Shown here in pieces: positions 1 through 8,499 of a stretch of 64,000 nucleotides of DNA. Source of the stretch: Paracoccaceae bacterium (GTDB lineage: Bacteria > Pseudomonadota > Alphaproteobacteria > Rhodobacterales > Rhodobacteraceae); assembly GCA_030750975.1 (NCBI GenBank), contig JASMHC010000010.1, forward strand, positions 1 through 64,000, given 5' to 3'. Every line of letters begins with the position of its first letter. Positions within the stretch are counted from its first letter, which is position 1. The notes under the pieces are model-generated. The model was not told where the DNA came from, ran no database searches, and saw only the letters and a program-made list of their open reading frames with translations. Both the position numbers and the translations under genes were made by a program.

Positions 1-941
1 AATACTTCTTCCAGGCCATCATGATACCGGTGCTGATCTACTCGCTGGCCGCCATCGGCCTCAACATCCTGACCGGCTACGCCGGCCAGGTCAGCCTGGG
101 CACCGGCGCCTTCATGGCGGTCGGGGCGTACGCCACCTATAAGATGTCGACGGCGTTTCCGGAAATGAACATTTTTTTAATTTTCCTGCTGTCGGGCGGC
201 ATCGCGGCCCTGGTCGGGCTGGTTTTCGGCGTCCCCAGCCTGCGCATCAAGGGCTTCTATCTGGCGGTCGCCACCCTGGCCGCTCAATTTTTTATTTTGT
301 GGCTGTTCAACAAGGTCGGCTGGTTCATCAACTACAGCCCGTCCGGCACCATCACCGCCCCGCCGCGCGAAGTGTTCGGGGTCCTGGTGACCGGACCACG
401 GGCATCGCCGGAAGCGCGCTATTTCGTTTCGCTGACGTTTCTGGCAGTGTTCGCGCTGGCCGCCAAGAACATGGTCCGCGGCCACTTAGGCCGGTCATGG
501 ATGGCCATCCGCGACATGGACATTGCCGCCGAAATCGTCGGCGTGAACCCCCTGACCGCGAAACTGTCGGCCTTTGCCGTCAGCTCGTTCTTCGTGGGTA
601 TCGCGGGCGCGTTGTTCTTCTCGGTCTATCTGGGCGCGGTTGAGGTGGGCGAGGCTTTCGGCATCAACAAATCATTCCTGGTCCTGTTCATGATCATCAT
701 CGGCGGGTTGGGGTCTATCTTCGGCAGCTTTGCCGGCGCGGCCTTCCTGGTCTTGCTGCCGGTTTTGCTGAAAAACGTTCTTGTGGGCGGCCTTGGCTGG
801 CCAACCGATCTGGCGGCACAGCTTGATTTCATCATCGTCGGCGCCCTGATCATTATCTTCCTTGTCCTCGAACCGCACGGGCTGGCCCAGCTCTGGCGCG
901 TGGTCAAAGAAAAACTGCGATTGTGGCCCTTCCCGCACTAA
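1..941 (+). CDS. livM: Branched-chain-type ABC transporter permease LivM (5' truncated by window edge)
   Basis: Inner-membrane permease of a high-affinity branched-chain amino acid type (HAAT) ABC importer. The frame is open to the first base of the window (codons from base 3), so the true start lies upstream; the first in-window ATG is at 21. The visible ~312 residues begin near the first membrane segments and carry the LivM hallmark GLNILTGYAGQVSLG, then several long hydrophobic helices and the late GGLGSIFGSFAGA loop typical of LivH/LivM permeases. It is followed by the binding-protein gene and the ATPase, so it belongs to one transport operon; a LivH and a LivG would be expected upstream. 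The family imports amino acids but also aromatic or other carboxylates, so the substrate is not fixed by sequence. Confidence 0.93.
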   Translation, partial: YFFQAIMIPVLIYSLAAIGLNILTGYAGQVSLGTGAFMAVGAYATYKMSTAFPEMNIFLIFLLSGGIAALVGLVFGVPSLRIKGFYLAVATLAAQFFILWLFNKVGWFINYSPSGTITAPPREVFGVLVTGPRASPEARYFVSLTFLAVFALAAKNMVRGHLGRSWMAIRDMDIAAEIVGVNPLTAKLSAFAVSSFFVGIAGALFFSVYLGAVEVGEAFGINKSFLVLFMIIIGGLGSIFGSFAGAAFLVLLPVLLKNVLVGGLGWPTDLAAQLDFIIVGALIIIFLVLEPHGLAQLWRVVKEKLRLWPFPH

Positions 942-1010
942 GGCGGGGCCACATTCAAACGCGCAACGCGCATCACCATCGGTCCAACAAAAAACGGGAG
1001 GAATTATCCG

Positions 1011-2297
1011 ATGAAATTGAAACTAGCAACCATGGCAGTGACCGCCGTATTGGCTGCTGTACCAGCAATGGCGACCGAGCTTGTGTTCCCATCGCTGAGC
1101 TACCGCACCGGTCCATATGCGGCAGGCGGCATTCCCTTCGCGGACGGCTATGCCGACTATTTTGCCCTTCTGAACGAACGTGACGGTGGTATCGGCGGCG
1201 TTCCGACACGTCTGCTCGAATGTGAAACCGGCTATAACACCGAAAAAGGGGTTGAGTGCTACGAGGCCACCAAAGGCGAAGGCGCACTTGTGTATCAGCC
1301 GCTTTCCACCGGCATCACCTACCAGCTGATCCCAAAAACCATGGCGGATGGCATTCCGATGCACACCATGGGCTATGGCCGGACCTCGGCTGCGAATGGC
1401 GACGTGTTCAGCAACACCTTCAACTACCCGGCCAACTATTGGAACGGCGCGTCTGGTGTTATCAACCACCTGCTTGATATCAATGACGGCGACATCAACG
1501 GCAAAACCGTTGCGCTGCTCTATCACAACTCGGCCTACGGCAAAGAGCCGATCCGCACGCTCGAAGCACTGGCCGAAAAGCACGGCTTCAACCTGAGCTT
1601 GCTGCCTGTTGACCACCCCGGTCAGGAACAGAAATCGCAGTGGCTGCAAATCCGCCGCGAAAAGCCTGACTATGTTGTAATGTGGGGTTGGGGCGTGATG
1701 AACCAGGTCGCCATTCAGGAAGCCGCGAATATCCGCTTCCCGATGGAAAACTTCATCGGTGTCTGGTGGTCCGGTGCGCAGCATGACGTTCTGCCCGCAG
1801 GCGACAAGGCTGACGGCTATAAGGCGATCACCTTCCATGCGGTTGGCAACGACTTCCCTGTCTTCGACGACATCCAGAAATACGTTGTCGATGCGGGCCT
1901 TGCCGCCGGAGCCGGTGATCAGGTCGGAACCGTTCTTTACAACCGTGGTGTCTATGCGGCGATGCTTGCAGCGGAAGCTGTGAAGACCGCACAGGAAATC
2001 CACGGCGTTGCGGAAATCACCCCTGCGATGATGCGTGACGGTATGGAAAACCTGTCGATCACCGAAGAGAAAATGACAGCTCTTGGTATGCCGAACTTTG
2101 GTCCGAGCTTTGACGTATCGTGTGAAAACCACGGAGGTGAAGGCTATGTCGGCGTCGCCCAGTGGGACGCGAGCGCACAGGAATGGAACCTCATTTCTGA
2201 CTTCGCACCGACGGATGGCGATGTGATCGGTCCGCTGATCGCCGAAGACTCGGCCGCCTATGCTGCCGAGAACGGCATCGAAGGCAACTGCAACTAA
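1011..2297 (+). CDS. ABC transporter periplasmic substrate-binding protein, LivK/HAAT family
   Basis: Secreted substrate-binding protein of the adjacent LivM/LivF-type importer. The start is preceded by GGGAGGAATTATCCG, a strong ribosome site. Residues 1-21 are a signal peptide ending in AMA, followed by the mature LVFPSLSYRTGPYA start typical of periplasmic-binding-protein type I receptors. Later segments KTVALLYHNSAYGKEPI and KPDYVVMWGWG match the two-lobed Leu/Ile/Val-binding fold. The 428-aa length is long for LivK (~370) but usual for receptors of this family that sit beside acyl-CoA ligases. The ligase gene downstream at 4494 hints that the ligand may be an aromatic or other carboxylic acid rather than an amino acid; that is inference. 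Confidence 0.9.
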   Translation: MKLKLATMAVTAVLAAVPAMATELVFPSLSYRTGPYAAGGIPFADGYADYFALLNERDGGIGGVPTRLLECETGYNTEKGVECYEATKGEGALVYQPLSTGITYQLIPKTMADGIPMHTMGYGRTSAANGDVFSNTFNYPANYWNGASGVINHLLDINDGDINGKTVALLYHNSAYGKEPIRTLEALAEKHGFNLSLLPVDHPGQEQKSQWLQIRREKPDYVVMWGWGVMNQVAIQEAANIRFPMENFIGVWWSGAQHDVLPAGDKADGYKAITFHAVGNDFPVFDDIQKYVVDAGLAAGAGDQVGTVLYNRGVYAAMLAAEAVKTAQEIHGVAEITPAMMRDGMENLSITEEKMTALGMPNFGPSFDVSCENHGGEGYVGVAQWDASAQEWNLISDFAPTDGDVIGPLIAEDSAAYAAENGIEGNCN

Positions 2298-2306
2298 GCC
2301 AAATTT

Positions 2307-2334
2307 CCCCGGCCCGCCCAAGTCAGGGCCGGGG
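2307..2334 (+). terminator. Intercistronic GC hairpin between binding-protein gene and livF
   Basis: Perfect 9-bp stem (CCCCGGCCC with GGGCCGGGG) and a 10-nt loop, starting ten bases after the binding-protein stop codon. There is no U tract directly after it. In transport operons such hairpins commonly stabilise the abundant binding-protein message or partly terminate before the ATPase gene; which applies here is not visible. Confidence 0.6.
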
Positions 2335-2369
2335 ATCCCCAAACGAATTTTTTAGGAAAGACCTGAGCC

Positions 2370-3194
2370 ATGCTGGACGCGGCCCCGACCAAAGAGACCG
2401 TTTTGGAGGTCAACAATATCGAGGTGATCTACAACCACGTGATCCTCGTACTGAAAGGTGTCAGCCTGTCTGTCCCCAAAGGCGGTATCACCGCATTGTT
2501 GGGGGGCAACGGCGCGGGCAAGACGACCACGCTCAAGGCCATTTCCAACCTTCTGCATTCCGAACGCGGCGAAGTGACAAAAGGGTCCATCGAATATCGC
2601 GGTGAAAGCGTGCAGAACAGCGATCCGGCCCATCTGGTGCAAAAGGGTGTGATCCAGGTGATGGAAGGCCGTCACTGTTTCGAACACCTGACCGTGGAAG
2701 AAAACCTTATGACCGGGGCCTATACCCGCAAAGACGGCAAAGGGGCGATCGAGGCCGATCTTGAAATGGTCTACAATTATTTCCCGCGCTTAAAAGAGCG
2801 CCGAAAAAGCCAGGCGGGCTATACCTCGGGCGGCGAACAGCAGATGACGGCAATTGGCCGCGCATTGATGTCCAAACCCGAAACCATCCTGCTGGACGAA
2901 CCATCCATGGGGCTGGCCCCGCAGCTGGTCGAACAGATTTTCGAGATCGTCAGATCGCTGAACGAAGAGCAGGGTTATACCTTCCTGCTGGCCGAACAGA
3001 ACACCAATGTGGCGCTGCGCTATGCCCATTACGGATACATTCTGGAAAGCGGACGCATCGTGATGGATGGCCCCGCAGCCGAGCTGCGCGAGAACCCGGA
3101 TGTCAAGGAATTCTATCTGGGCATGTCGGATGAAGGGCGCAAATCCTTCCGCGACGTGCGCAGCTATCGCCGCCGCAAACGCTGGCTGGCGTAA
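2370..3194 (+). CDS. livF: Branched-chain-type ABC transporter ATP-binding protein LivF
   Basis: Cytoplasmic ATPase that powers the importer. Seen in the protein: Walker A GGNGAGKTTT (~residues 45-54), signature SGGEQQMTAIGRALM (preceded by T rather than the usual L), Walker B ILLDEPSMGLAP, and an H-loop-equivalent region with LLAEQNTNVALRYA. The length (274 aa) is slightly above typical LivF because of a basic C-terminal tail (YRRRKRWLA). The start follows AGGAAAGACC. It is the third gene of the transporter operon and its stop overlaps the next start as TAATG. Assignment to LivF rather than LivG rests on size and on the GLAP...VEQIFEIV region. Confidence 0.92.
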   Translation: MLDAAPTKETVLEVNNIEVIYNHVILVLKGVSLSVPKGGITALLGGNGAGKTTTLKAISNLLHSERGEVTKGSIEYRGESVQNSDPAHLVQKGVIQVMEGRHCFEHLTVEENLMTGAYTRKDGKGAIEADLEMVYNYFPRLKERRKSQAGYTSGGEQQMTAIGRALMSKPETILLDEPSMGLAPQLVEQIFEIVRSLNEEQGYTFLLAEQNTNVALRYAHYGYILESGRIVMDGPAAELRENPDVKEFYLGMSDEGRKSFRDVRSYRRRKRWLA

Positions 3195-3508
3195 TGAGGT
3201 CGGGCGAACCCAAAGTCGCCTGCCGAACCCCGACGCCTGGTCGAAAGGGTGTCACGAACATACCGCAATGGCGGTTCGACATGATCCGTGGGGCAATCAT
3301 CGATGTGATGGCCACGGGAGAGGTGAAATTTGCCGAGTTGCCCGATCTGGTGCGGGACCGGCTTGGCGACGAGGATACAAGGCGGCTCGGCTCGATCAGC
3401 TGGAACGTCACAACGGTGAAACTGGAAATGGAAACACGCGGCGAGATTATACGGCAGACGGGCAAAGGCCCCCAGCGCCTGGTGCTGGCGGGAAAGGTTC
3501 AGTCTTGA
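3194..3508 (+). CDS. Small hypothetical protein, putative winged-helix, coupled to livF
   Basis: A 104-aa protein whose ATG overlaps the livF stop (TAATG), indicating translational coupling. From about residue 30 it reads like a compact helix-turn-helix/wing module: IRGAIIDVMATGEVKFAEL, a second helix PDLVRDRLG, then TVKLEMETRGEIIR and a basic end. This resembles small winged-helix proteins of the DUF6958 type, but I cannot confirm the family. An internal start at 3281 (Met30) would give just that module. It converges with the next gene, overlapping it by 10 bp. Possible roles are local regulation or an accessory of the transporter; neither is shown. Confidence 0.6.
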   Translation: MRSGEPKVACRTPTPGRKGVTNIPQWRFDMIRGAIIDVMATGEVKFAELPDLVRDRLGDEDTRRLGSISWNVTTVKLEMETRGEIIRQTGKGPQRLVLAGKVQS

Positions 3509-4353
3509 CCTTTCATCGCGGCAATAAGCTCGGCTCGCAGTTCGGCAATCCGCTCGAGCGCCTCTTCGCGGGTGTTGCGGATGTTCGGGCGGAAATCCTG
3601 ACTTTCCGAACGCATGCGGATTTCCTCTTCGGTTTCCGATCCCGGCGCATAACGCACCGACCCGAGCGAGGCCGCGATGTTCAGTTTCTTGCCCCGATGG
3701 GCGTATTGAACCCAGGCCTCGGGCATGATCTGACAATTCTCGAGATTGACCAGAAAGAACCACTTTCTGTCAGTGGCCCTGATCCGCGTTTCAACATGGT
3801 CGTAGACATCGTTGACATCCCGGCTGTGGTGAAAAGTGAAATCGCTGAAATCGACATCCATGATCACAAGGTCATGGTCAAAACTGATCCTGCGGGCAAT
3901 TTCCTCTTCCGAATGGCTGGAAACCTTGGTGCTTTTGCGCACCCGTTTGCTGGGAAGGGATTTCAGCCGCTCAAGCGCATCGTCGCGGTTGGAAAACAGG
4001 TTGGGATCAAAGGCTTCGGTATTGGCCGCGCGTTCGATCTGACGGCGGGTTTCCTCAGAAGCGTCAAACCGCACCGAGCCTTGGGAGAACGCCATGTTCA
4101 GATCACGCCCGCGGCGGGCATAGGCGATCCAGGCGCTGCTGTCGATGCGAGTGCCGCACAGGTTGACCAGAAAGAACCATTTGTTTTCGCCCGTAGCGGT
4201 GATGCGTTCCTCAAGCCGGTCATAAAAGGCATTCACAATTGCCGAATTGGCAAAATTGAAGTCCGAAAAATCGGCCTCCATGATCTCAAGCGCGTCATGG
4301 AAAGAGATACGAGCATCAAGGACGCTTTGCGTAATCTGATCGGTTTCGGTCAT
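3499..4353 (-). CDS. Uncharacterised protein made of two tandem ~117-residue repeats
   Basis: A 284-aa soluble protein of unknown function. The ATG at 4353 is chosen over upstream starts because it follows AGAGG at a proper distance and the preceding residues are cysteine-rich nonsense. Residues ~16-132 and ~156-272 are clear copies of each other, with shared blocks IM..DFSDF.F, KWFFLVNL, AW..YA.RG..LN.A.S.GSVR, and R..ALER at the end; I estimate 45-50% identity by eye. The linker (133-155) is basic and serine-rich. No signal peptide, membrane helix or known catalytic motif is visible. It is transcribed against its neighbours. Confidence 0.7.
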   Translation of the reverse strand: MTETDQITQSVLDARISFHDALEIMEADFSDFNFANSAIVNAFYDRLEERITATGENKWFFLVNLCGTRIDSSAWIAYARRGRDLNMAFSQGSVRFDASEETRRQIERAANTEAFDPNLFSNRDDALERLKSLPSKRVRKSTKVSSHSEEEIARRISFDHDLVIMDVDFSDFTFHHSRDVNDVYDHVETRIRATDRKWFFLVNLENCQIMPEAWVQYAHRGKKLNIAASLGSVRYAPGSETEEEIRMRSESQDFRPNIRNTREEALERIAELRAELIAAMKGQD

Positions 4354-4493
4354 GGGCGGACAAACCTCTACAAGGCAATTACAAAAACAGTACACAAATG
4401 CATACATTCGCATACTGATAATGCGGCAAGCCGTTCGGCCAATCAATTGGTCAAGCTGTCGCGGCGTCAATTGCGCGTTCAGGGAGTACCGGT

Positions 4494-5714
4494 ATGAGCA
4501 TTTTTTTCGACAATCTGGAAACCCGAAGCGCCGATGCGCGCAGTGCGGATATCGCCAAAGCCCTGCCGTCCCAGATTGCCCGTGCGCAAGGGATCGCTGG
4601 CTATGCGGATAGTCTGAAAGATGTGGATCCGGCGGATATTTCGACAGCCGCCGATCTGGCCGCCCTGCCGGTGCTGCGCAAATCCGAGATCGGCAAATCG
4701 CAAGCCGAAAACGCGCCGCTTGGCGGGTTCGTTACGCGGGCCGTGTCGGGCTTTGCCCACATATTCCAATCCCCCGGTCCGATCTACGAACCGGGGGGCG
4801 CGGATCACGACTGGTGGCGGATGGGGCGGTTTCTGCATGCATGTGGCATCGGGCAGGGGGACATTGTGCAAAACTGCTTTGGCTATCACCTGACCCCGGC
4901 CGGCATGATCTTTGAAAACGGGGCCCGCGCCGTGGGGGCGTCGGTTCTGCCTGCCGGTGTCGGCCAGACCGAGCTTCAGGCCCGCGCGGCCTATGATGTG
5001 GGCAGCACCGCCTATGCCGGCACGCCGGATTATTTGAAGGTGATCCTTGATAAGGCCGACGAAATGGGGCTGGAACTTGCCATCACCAAGGCCGCCGTTG
5101 GCGGTGGCGCGCTGTTCCCGTCGCTCCGTCAGGACTATGCCGACAGGGGCATCACCTGCCTGCAAAGCTATGCCACCGCCGATCTGGGCAGCATCGCCTA
5201 TGAAAGCCCCGCGATGGAGGGCATGATCGTCGACGAAGGCGTTCTGGTCGAGATTGTCCGCCCCGGCACCGGTGATCCGGTGGCCCCGGGCGAGGTCGGT
5301 GAAGTGGTTGTCACGACCTTCAACCCCGACTACCCGCTGATCCGCTTTGCCACCGGCGATCTGAGCGCCGTGATGGCGGGGCAAAGCCCCTGTGGCCGCA
5401 CCAATATGCGGATCAAGGGCTGGATGGGCCGCGCAGACCAGACCACCAAGATCAAGGGCATGTTTGTCCGCCCCGAACAGGTGGCGGCCCTGGTTGCCCG
5501 GCATGACGAGATTTCCAAGGCGCGGGTGATTGCCGGTCGCGATGGCGAAATGGACACGATGACCGTTCAGATCGAAGCCGAGGGCGGACGGCCCGACGCC
5601 TATGCGGGCAGCATCGCGGATGTGCTGAAGCTGAAAGGCAAGATCGAGGTCGTCGCCATCGGCAGCCTGCCCAATGACGGCAAGGTTATAGATGACCAGC
5701 GGGTGTATGATTGA
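4494..5714 (+). CDS. PaaK-like acyl-CoA ligase family protein with non-canonical P-loop
   Basis: A 406-aa relative of phenylacetate-CoA ligase (adenylate-forming family). Conserved parts seen: DLAALPVLRKSEI near the N-terminus, QNCFGYHLTPAG and the GQTE motif in the centre, YPLIRFATGDLS, the WMGRADQTTKIKGMFVRPEQV C-terminal domain entry, and a C-terminal lysine in NDGKVIDDQR. In place of the usual SSGTTGKPT phosphate-binding loop it has QSPGPIYEPGG (residues 92-102). It lies in the same direction as, and probably functions with, the Liv-type transporter, suggesting CoA activation of an imported carboxylate. Whether it is catalytically active with the altered loop is unclear. The start follows AGGGAGTACCGGT. 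Confidence 0.82.
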   Translation: MSIFFDNLETRSADARSADIAKALPSQIARAQGIAGYADSLKDVDPADISTAADLAALPVLRKSEIGKSQAENAPLGGFVTRAVSGFAHIFQSPGPIYEPGGADHDWWRMGRFLHACGIGQGDIVQNCFGYHLTPAGMIFENGARAVGASVLPAGVGQTELQARAAYDVGSTAYAGTPDYLKVILDKADEMGLELAITKAAVGGGALFPSLRQDYADRGITCLQSYATADLGSIAYESPAMEGMIVDEGVLVEIVRPGTGDPVAPGEVGEVVVTTFNPDYPLIRFATGDLSAVMAGQSPCGRTNMRIKGWMGRADQTTKIKGMFVRPEQVAALVARHDEISKARVIAGRDGEMDTMTVQIEAEGGRPDAYAGSIADVLKLKGKIEVVAIGSLPNDGKVIDDQRVYD

Positions 5715-5752
5715 GGGATATGTCTGCGGGGCGAGTGCGCCGTGCGTATGGA

Positions 5753-6340
5753 CTATAACGAATGGTTTTTCATGATGAAAATGTCGTGCTCAATGCGCCA
5801 TTGAAAATTGTGTGCCCTTGCCCAATCCACAAGAAAATCGATTGAAGGATACGAGCCGTCGTTTTCTTCGGCCGGATAAAAACAACGAACGTCATCAATC
5901 AATACGACGACCTTTTCGAAATTTGCTAAGTTCGTTTCAATCGCCATGAGTTCATCTTCGACAGGGCATTCTTTTTGCCCCTTAAACGTGACCCCTGCCG
6001 AGTAGTGACCGTCCAGCCAGAAGTTTACGTCTCCGTTTAGTCGCGGGAGGAGATCTTTTAAGGCGTTTTCACTGACATCATTAATTAGTTCAACATTTGC
6101 GTTGGCGAATTTTCTTTGAGCTTTGGCAAAAAGTGAGGGTTCAGGTTCGATGCTGTAAACAAACTTGTAGTTGGCTGCCAAAAATTCTGTTGTGGTGCCC
6201 CGAAATGTTCCGGTCTCAACCCACTGTGCGCCTTCGATTCCGTACCGTTTAAATACATTTTCCTTAACTATTTGTGGGCTGTTGTCCAAATAATTACGCC
6301 GTTTCCACGCTCTTAGTTGGCTGATTTCTTTAATAAGCAT
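5753..6340 (-). CDS. Putative SAM-dependent methyltransferase-like protein, AT-rich
   Basis: A 195-aa protein beginning at the ATG at 6340, after GGAAACGCGA; a TTG four codons upstream is less likely. Residues WVETGTFRGTT followed by VYSIEPEPSLFAKAQRKF resemble motif I and the post-I acidic loop of class I Rossmann methyltransferases (an ExGT..G nucleotide-binding turn, then an acidic residue after a beta-strand). DVNFWLDGHYSAG and VVLIDDVRCF are further motifs seen in the FkbM/TylF-like groups that act on sugars or lipids. Base composition is markedly AT-richer than both neighbours, which suggests horizontal acquisition. The substrate is unknown. It stands alone, convergent with the ligase gene and just downstream of the SRP RNA gene on the same strand. 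Confidence 0.65.
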   Translation of the reverse strand: MLIKEISQLRAWKRRNYLDNSPQIVKENVFKRYGIEGAQWVETGTFRGTTTEFLAANYKFVYSIEPEPSLFAKAQRKFANANVELINDVSENALKDLLPRLNGDVNFWLDGHYSAGVTFKGQKECPVEDELMAIETNLANFEKVVVLIDDVRCFYPAEENDGSYPSIDFLVDWARAHNFQWRIEHDIFIMKNHSL

Positions 6341-6396
6341 TCGCGTTTCCAAATGGTAAAGAGAAATTGAAAATCTAATACTTCTTTAAGTATAGG

Positions 6397-6492
6397 TGAG
6401 AGGCTGGACATCGACCCAAACGGGACTCGTTGCGGCTGCTTCCTTCCGGACCTGACCGGGTTGGCGAGGCGTTTGCCCGCGCCAACCTCTCG
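6397..6492 (-). ncRNA. ffs: Signal recognition particle RNA (4.5S, bacterial small type)
   Basis: The minus strand carries the universally conserved SRP domain IV core GGTCAGGTCCGGAAGGAAGC (around 6436-6456), which binds Ffh. The ends pair perfectly: GAGAGGTTGG (6482-6491) with CCAGCCTCTC (6398-6407), allowing one G-U, giving a ~96-nt hairpin RNA of the usual bacterial size. It guides co-translational targeting of membrane proteins. It is a stand-alone gene; the exact ends are inferred from the pairing. Confidence 0.95.
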
Positions 6493-6631
6493 GTCTTTCA
6501 TTTAGGAAATCCGGCGCGGGAACGCAAGGGGTGTCGCGGGGGGCGGCGCAATGGGGTTTGTCACGGATCAAAAGAAAAACGGCCCGATCGTGCTATGCTT
6601 GCTGCCGGTGCAACAAGGCGGAGAGCGGGTG

Positions 6632-7432
6632 ATGAAACTTGACGGCACAACCATCGTGATCAGCGGCGCGGGCAGCGGGATAGGGCGCGAGCTGGTATTG
6701 AACCTTGCGGCAAGGGGCGCGCGTGTGGCGGCTGTGGACCTTAACGCGGACACGCTGGCAGACACTTGCGATATGTCGGGTGCGGATAAGCGGATCAGCC
6801 GCCATGTGATCAATGTCACGGGCCGCGAGGCGGTTCTGGCGCTGCCCGAACAGGTAATCGCTGCGCATGGACAGGTGGATGTGGTGATCAACAATGCCGG
6901 TGTCATCCAGCCTTTCAAACGATTCGAGGCGCTGTCGCTGGACGAAATAGATCGCATGGTATCGGTCAATCTGACCGGCTGCATCAACATGACCTATGCT
7001 TTCCTGCCGCATCTGAAGCGGCGGCTGAGGGCGCATCTGTGCAATGTCGCCAGCATGGGCGGCTTCCTGCCCTTTCCGGGGCAGACCATGTATAGCGCCA
7101 GCAAGGCGGCGGTGAAGCTGATGACCGAAGGCATCTATGCGGAATGTCTTGATACCCCGGTTGAGGTAAGTGTCGTCATGCCCGGCGCAGTGGCGACCAA
7201 TATCACCGAAAACTCTGGCGTCACACCGCCCGAAATGGGGTCTGACGGACCAGCGATGGCGGCCTTGGCCGCCGACGAGGCGGCAGCTCAGATCATTGCC
7301 GGGATCGAGGCTGGGAAATTGCATATTCTTGTTGGCAAGGACGCCAGGTCACTTTGGAAAATGTCGCGCATCGCGCCAGCCTGGGCGATCCGGACAATTC
7401 AGAAACAGATGAAAAAAGTGATGCAAATTTAA
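6632..7432 (+). CDS. Short-chain dehydrogenase/reductase (SDR) family protein
   Basis: NAD(P)-dependent oxidoreductase of 266 aa. The start at 6632 follows GGAGAGCGGGTG and places the cofactor motif SGAGSGIG at the proper distance from the N-terminus; an upstream ATG at 6551 would add 27 non-homologous residues. Seen: Rossmann motif TGxxxGxG variant near residues 11-18, D at the end of beta-2 (AAVDLNAD), suggesting NAD preference, NNAG, the catalytic Ser region NVASMGG, and YSASK (Tyr and Lys present). The C-terminus is extended and basic (IQKQMKKVM), typical of SDRs acting on lipid-like substrates. The substrate is unknown. Confidence 0.88.
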   Translation: MKLDGTTIVISGAGSGIGRELVLNLAARGARVAAVDLNADTLADTCDMSGADKRISRHVINVTGREAVLALPEQVIAAHGQVDVVINNAGVIQPFKRFEALSLDEIDRMVSVNLTGCINMTYAFLPHLKRRLRAHLCNVASMGGFLPFPGQTMYSASKAAVKLMTEGIYAECLDTPVEVSVVMPGAVATNITENSGVTPPEMGSDGPAMAALAADEAAAQIIAGIEAGKLHILVGKDARSLWKMSRIAPAWAIRTIQKQMKKVMQI

Positions 7433-7507
7433 GGATGTGCAGACTTTCTGCTTTTGACCGCTTTTCCTGCCCGCAACTCCGTGGCAAAGCGGGGCAGGGA
7501 GGACATC

Positions 7508-8461
7508 ATGCGGAATGCGGAAGATGTGACATTCGGAGGTTCCGGCATGGACCGCGCCCCCGATTTGCGGGCCGGCTGGAAGGATCTGATCAAAGCGGGC
7601 GAGGGGCAATGTATCGTCCTGTGGCGCGGCAAACCGCTGATGGCCGAGGCCGGTCTGGTGCGTGTCGCGCTTGGCAACCCGATGCTGGCGGAAACCAAGG
7701 TGCCTTTGGTGTTTGTCGGCAAAGAGGATGACGGCACGTTGATTTTCGCCGCCGATATCTCGGCCTGGGAACCCGCTATGCAAGACATCGGAACCGTTGG
7801 CCAGTTTGTCGATGCCAGTCTGCAATCCCACCCGGCGGCCCCCGAAGGGGCGGTATTTGCCGAACTGCGGAGCGTGATGACAAAGCTGACCGCGCGGGAT
7901 GCCGAGATTGTCGCCTCGGCCAAGGCCAATTTCGAATGGCACCGGACCCATCGCTATTGTTCAAAATGCGGCAGTCCCAGCGACATGACCATGGGCGGCT
8001 GGGAACGGCAATGCCCGTCTTGCGGGGCTAAACACTTTCCGCGCACCGATCCGGTGGTGATCATGCTGATCACACACGGCAACAGGGTGCTGTTGGGGCG
8101 CAGCCATTTCTGGCCCGAGGGCATGTATTCCCTTCTGGCCGGATTTGTTGAACCGGGGGAACCGATCGAGGCAGCCGTGCGCCGCGAAGTTTACGAGGAA
8201 TCGGGCATTCGTGTCGGGCAGGTGGACTATCTTTCCAGCCAGCCCTGGCCTTTTCCCAATTCGTTGATGTTCGGCTGCCATGGCCATGCGCTGACCGACG
8301 AAATTACAATCGACCCCGAGGAAATCGAAGATGCGCTCTGGGTCAGCCGCGAGGATATGACGCTTGCATTGGCGGGCGATCATCCGAAAATCAAACCGGC
8401 ACGACGCGGCTCGATCGCGCATTTTCTGCTGCAACGATGGCTTGCGGACAGGCTTGATTAG
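7508..8461 (+). CDS. nudC: NAD(H) diphosphatase / RNA deNADding Nudix hydrolase NudC
   Basis: Hydrolyses NAD(H) to NMN(H) and AMP and can remove NAD caps from RNA. The start at 7508 is supported by AGGGAGG five bases upstream; the open frame to 7454 lacks a ribosome site. Domains in order: an N-terminal NudC-specific domain, a zinc ribbon (CSKCG ... CPSCG), a complete Nudix box beginning GFVEPGE and ending REVYEESG, and the SQPWPFPNSLM motif that distinguishes NADH pyrophosphatases from other Nudix enzymes. At 317 aa it has the length usual in Alphaproteobacteria. It ends 38 bases before the next gene and may be co-transcribed with it. Confidence 0.95.
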   Translation: MRNAEDVTFGGSGMDRAPDLRAGWKDLIKAGEGQCIVLWRGKPLMAEAGLVRVALGNPMLAETKVPLVFVGKEDDGTLIFAADISAWEPAMQDIGTVGQFVDASLQSHPAAPEGAVFAELRSVMTKLTARDAEIVASAKANFEWHRTHRYCSKCGSPSDMTMGGWERQCPSCGAKHFPRTDPVVIMLITHGNRVLLGRSHFWPEGMYSLLAGFVEPGEPIEAAVRREVYEESGIRVGQVDYLSSQPWPFPNSLMFGCHGHALTDEITIDPEEIEDALWVSREDMTLALAGDHPKIKPARRGSIAHFLLQRWLADRLD

Positions 8462-8499
8462 GGCAAGAATGCCCAAGGGGTGAGCAAAGGGTACTGAGT

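Noticed and set aside
1023-2342. 439-codon open frame antisense to the binding-protein gene
   Set aside because: Shadow frame created by GC-rich third positions; the sense protein has a signal peptide and family motifs, the antisense none.
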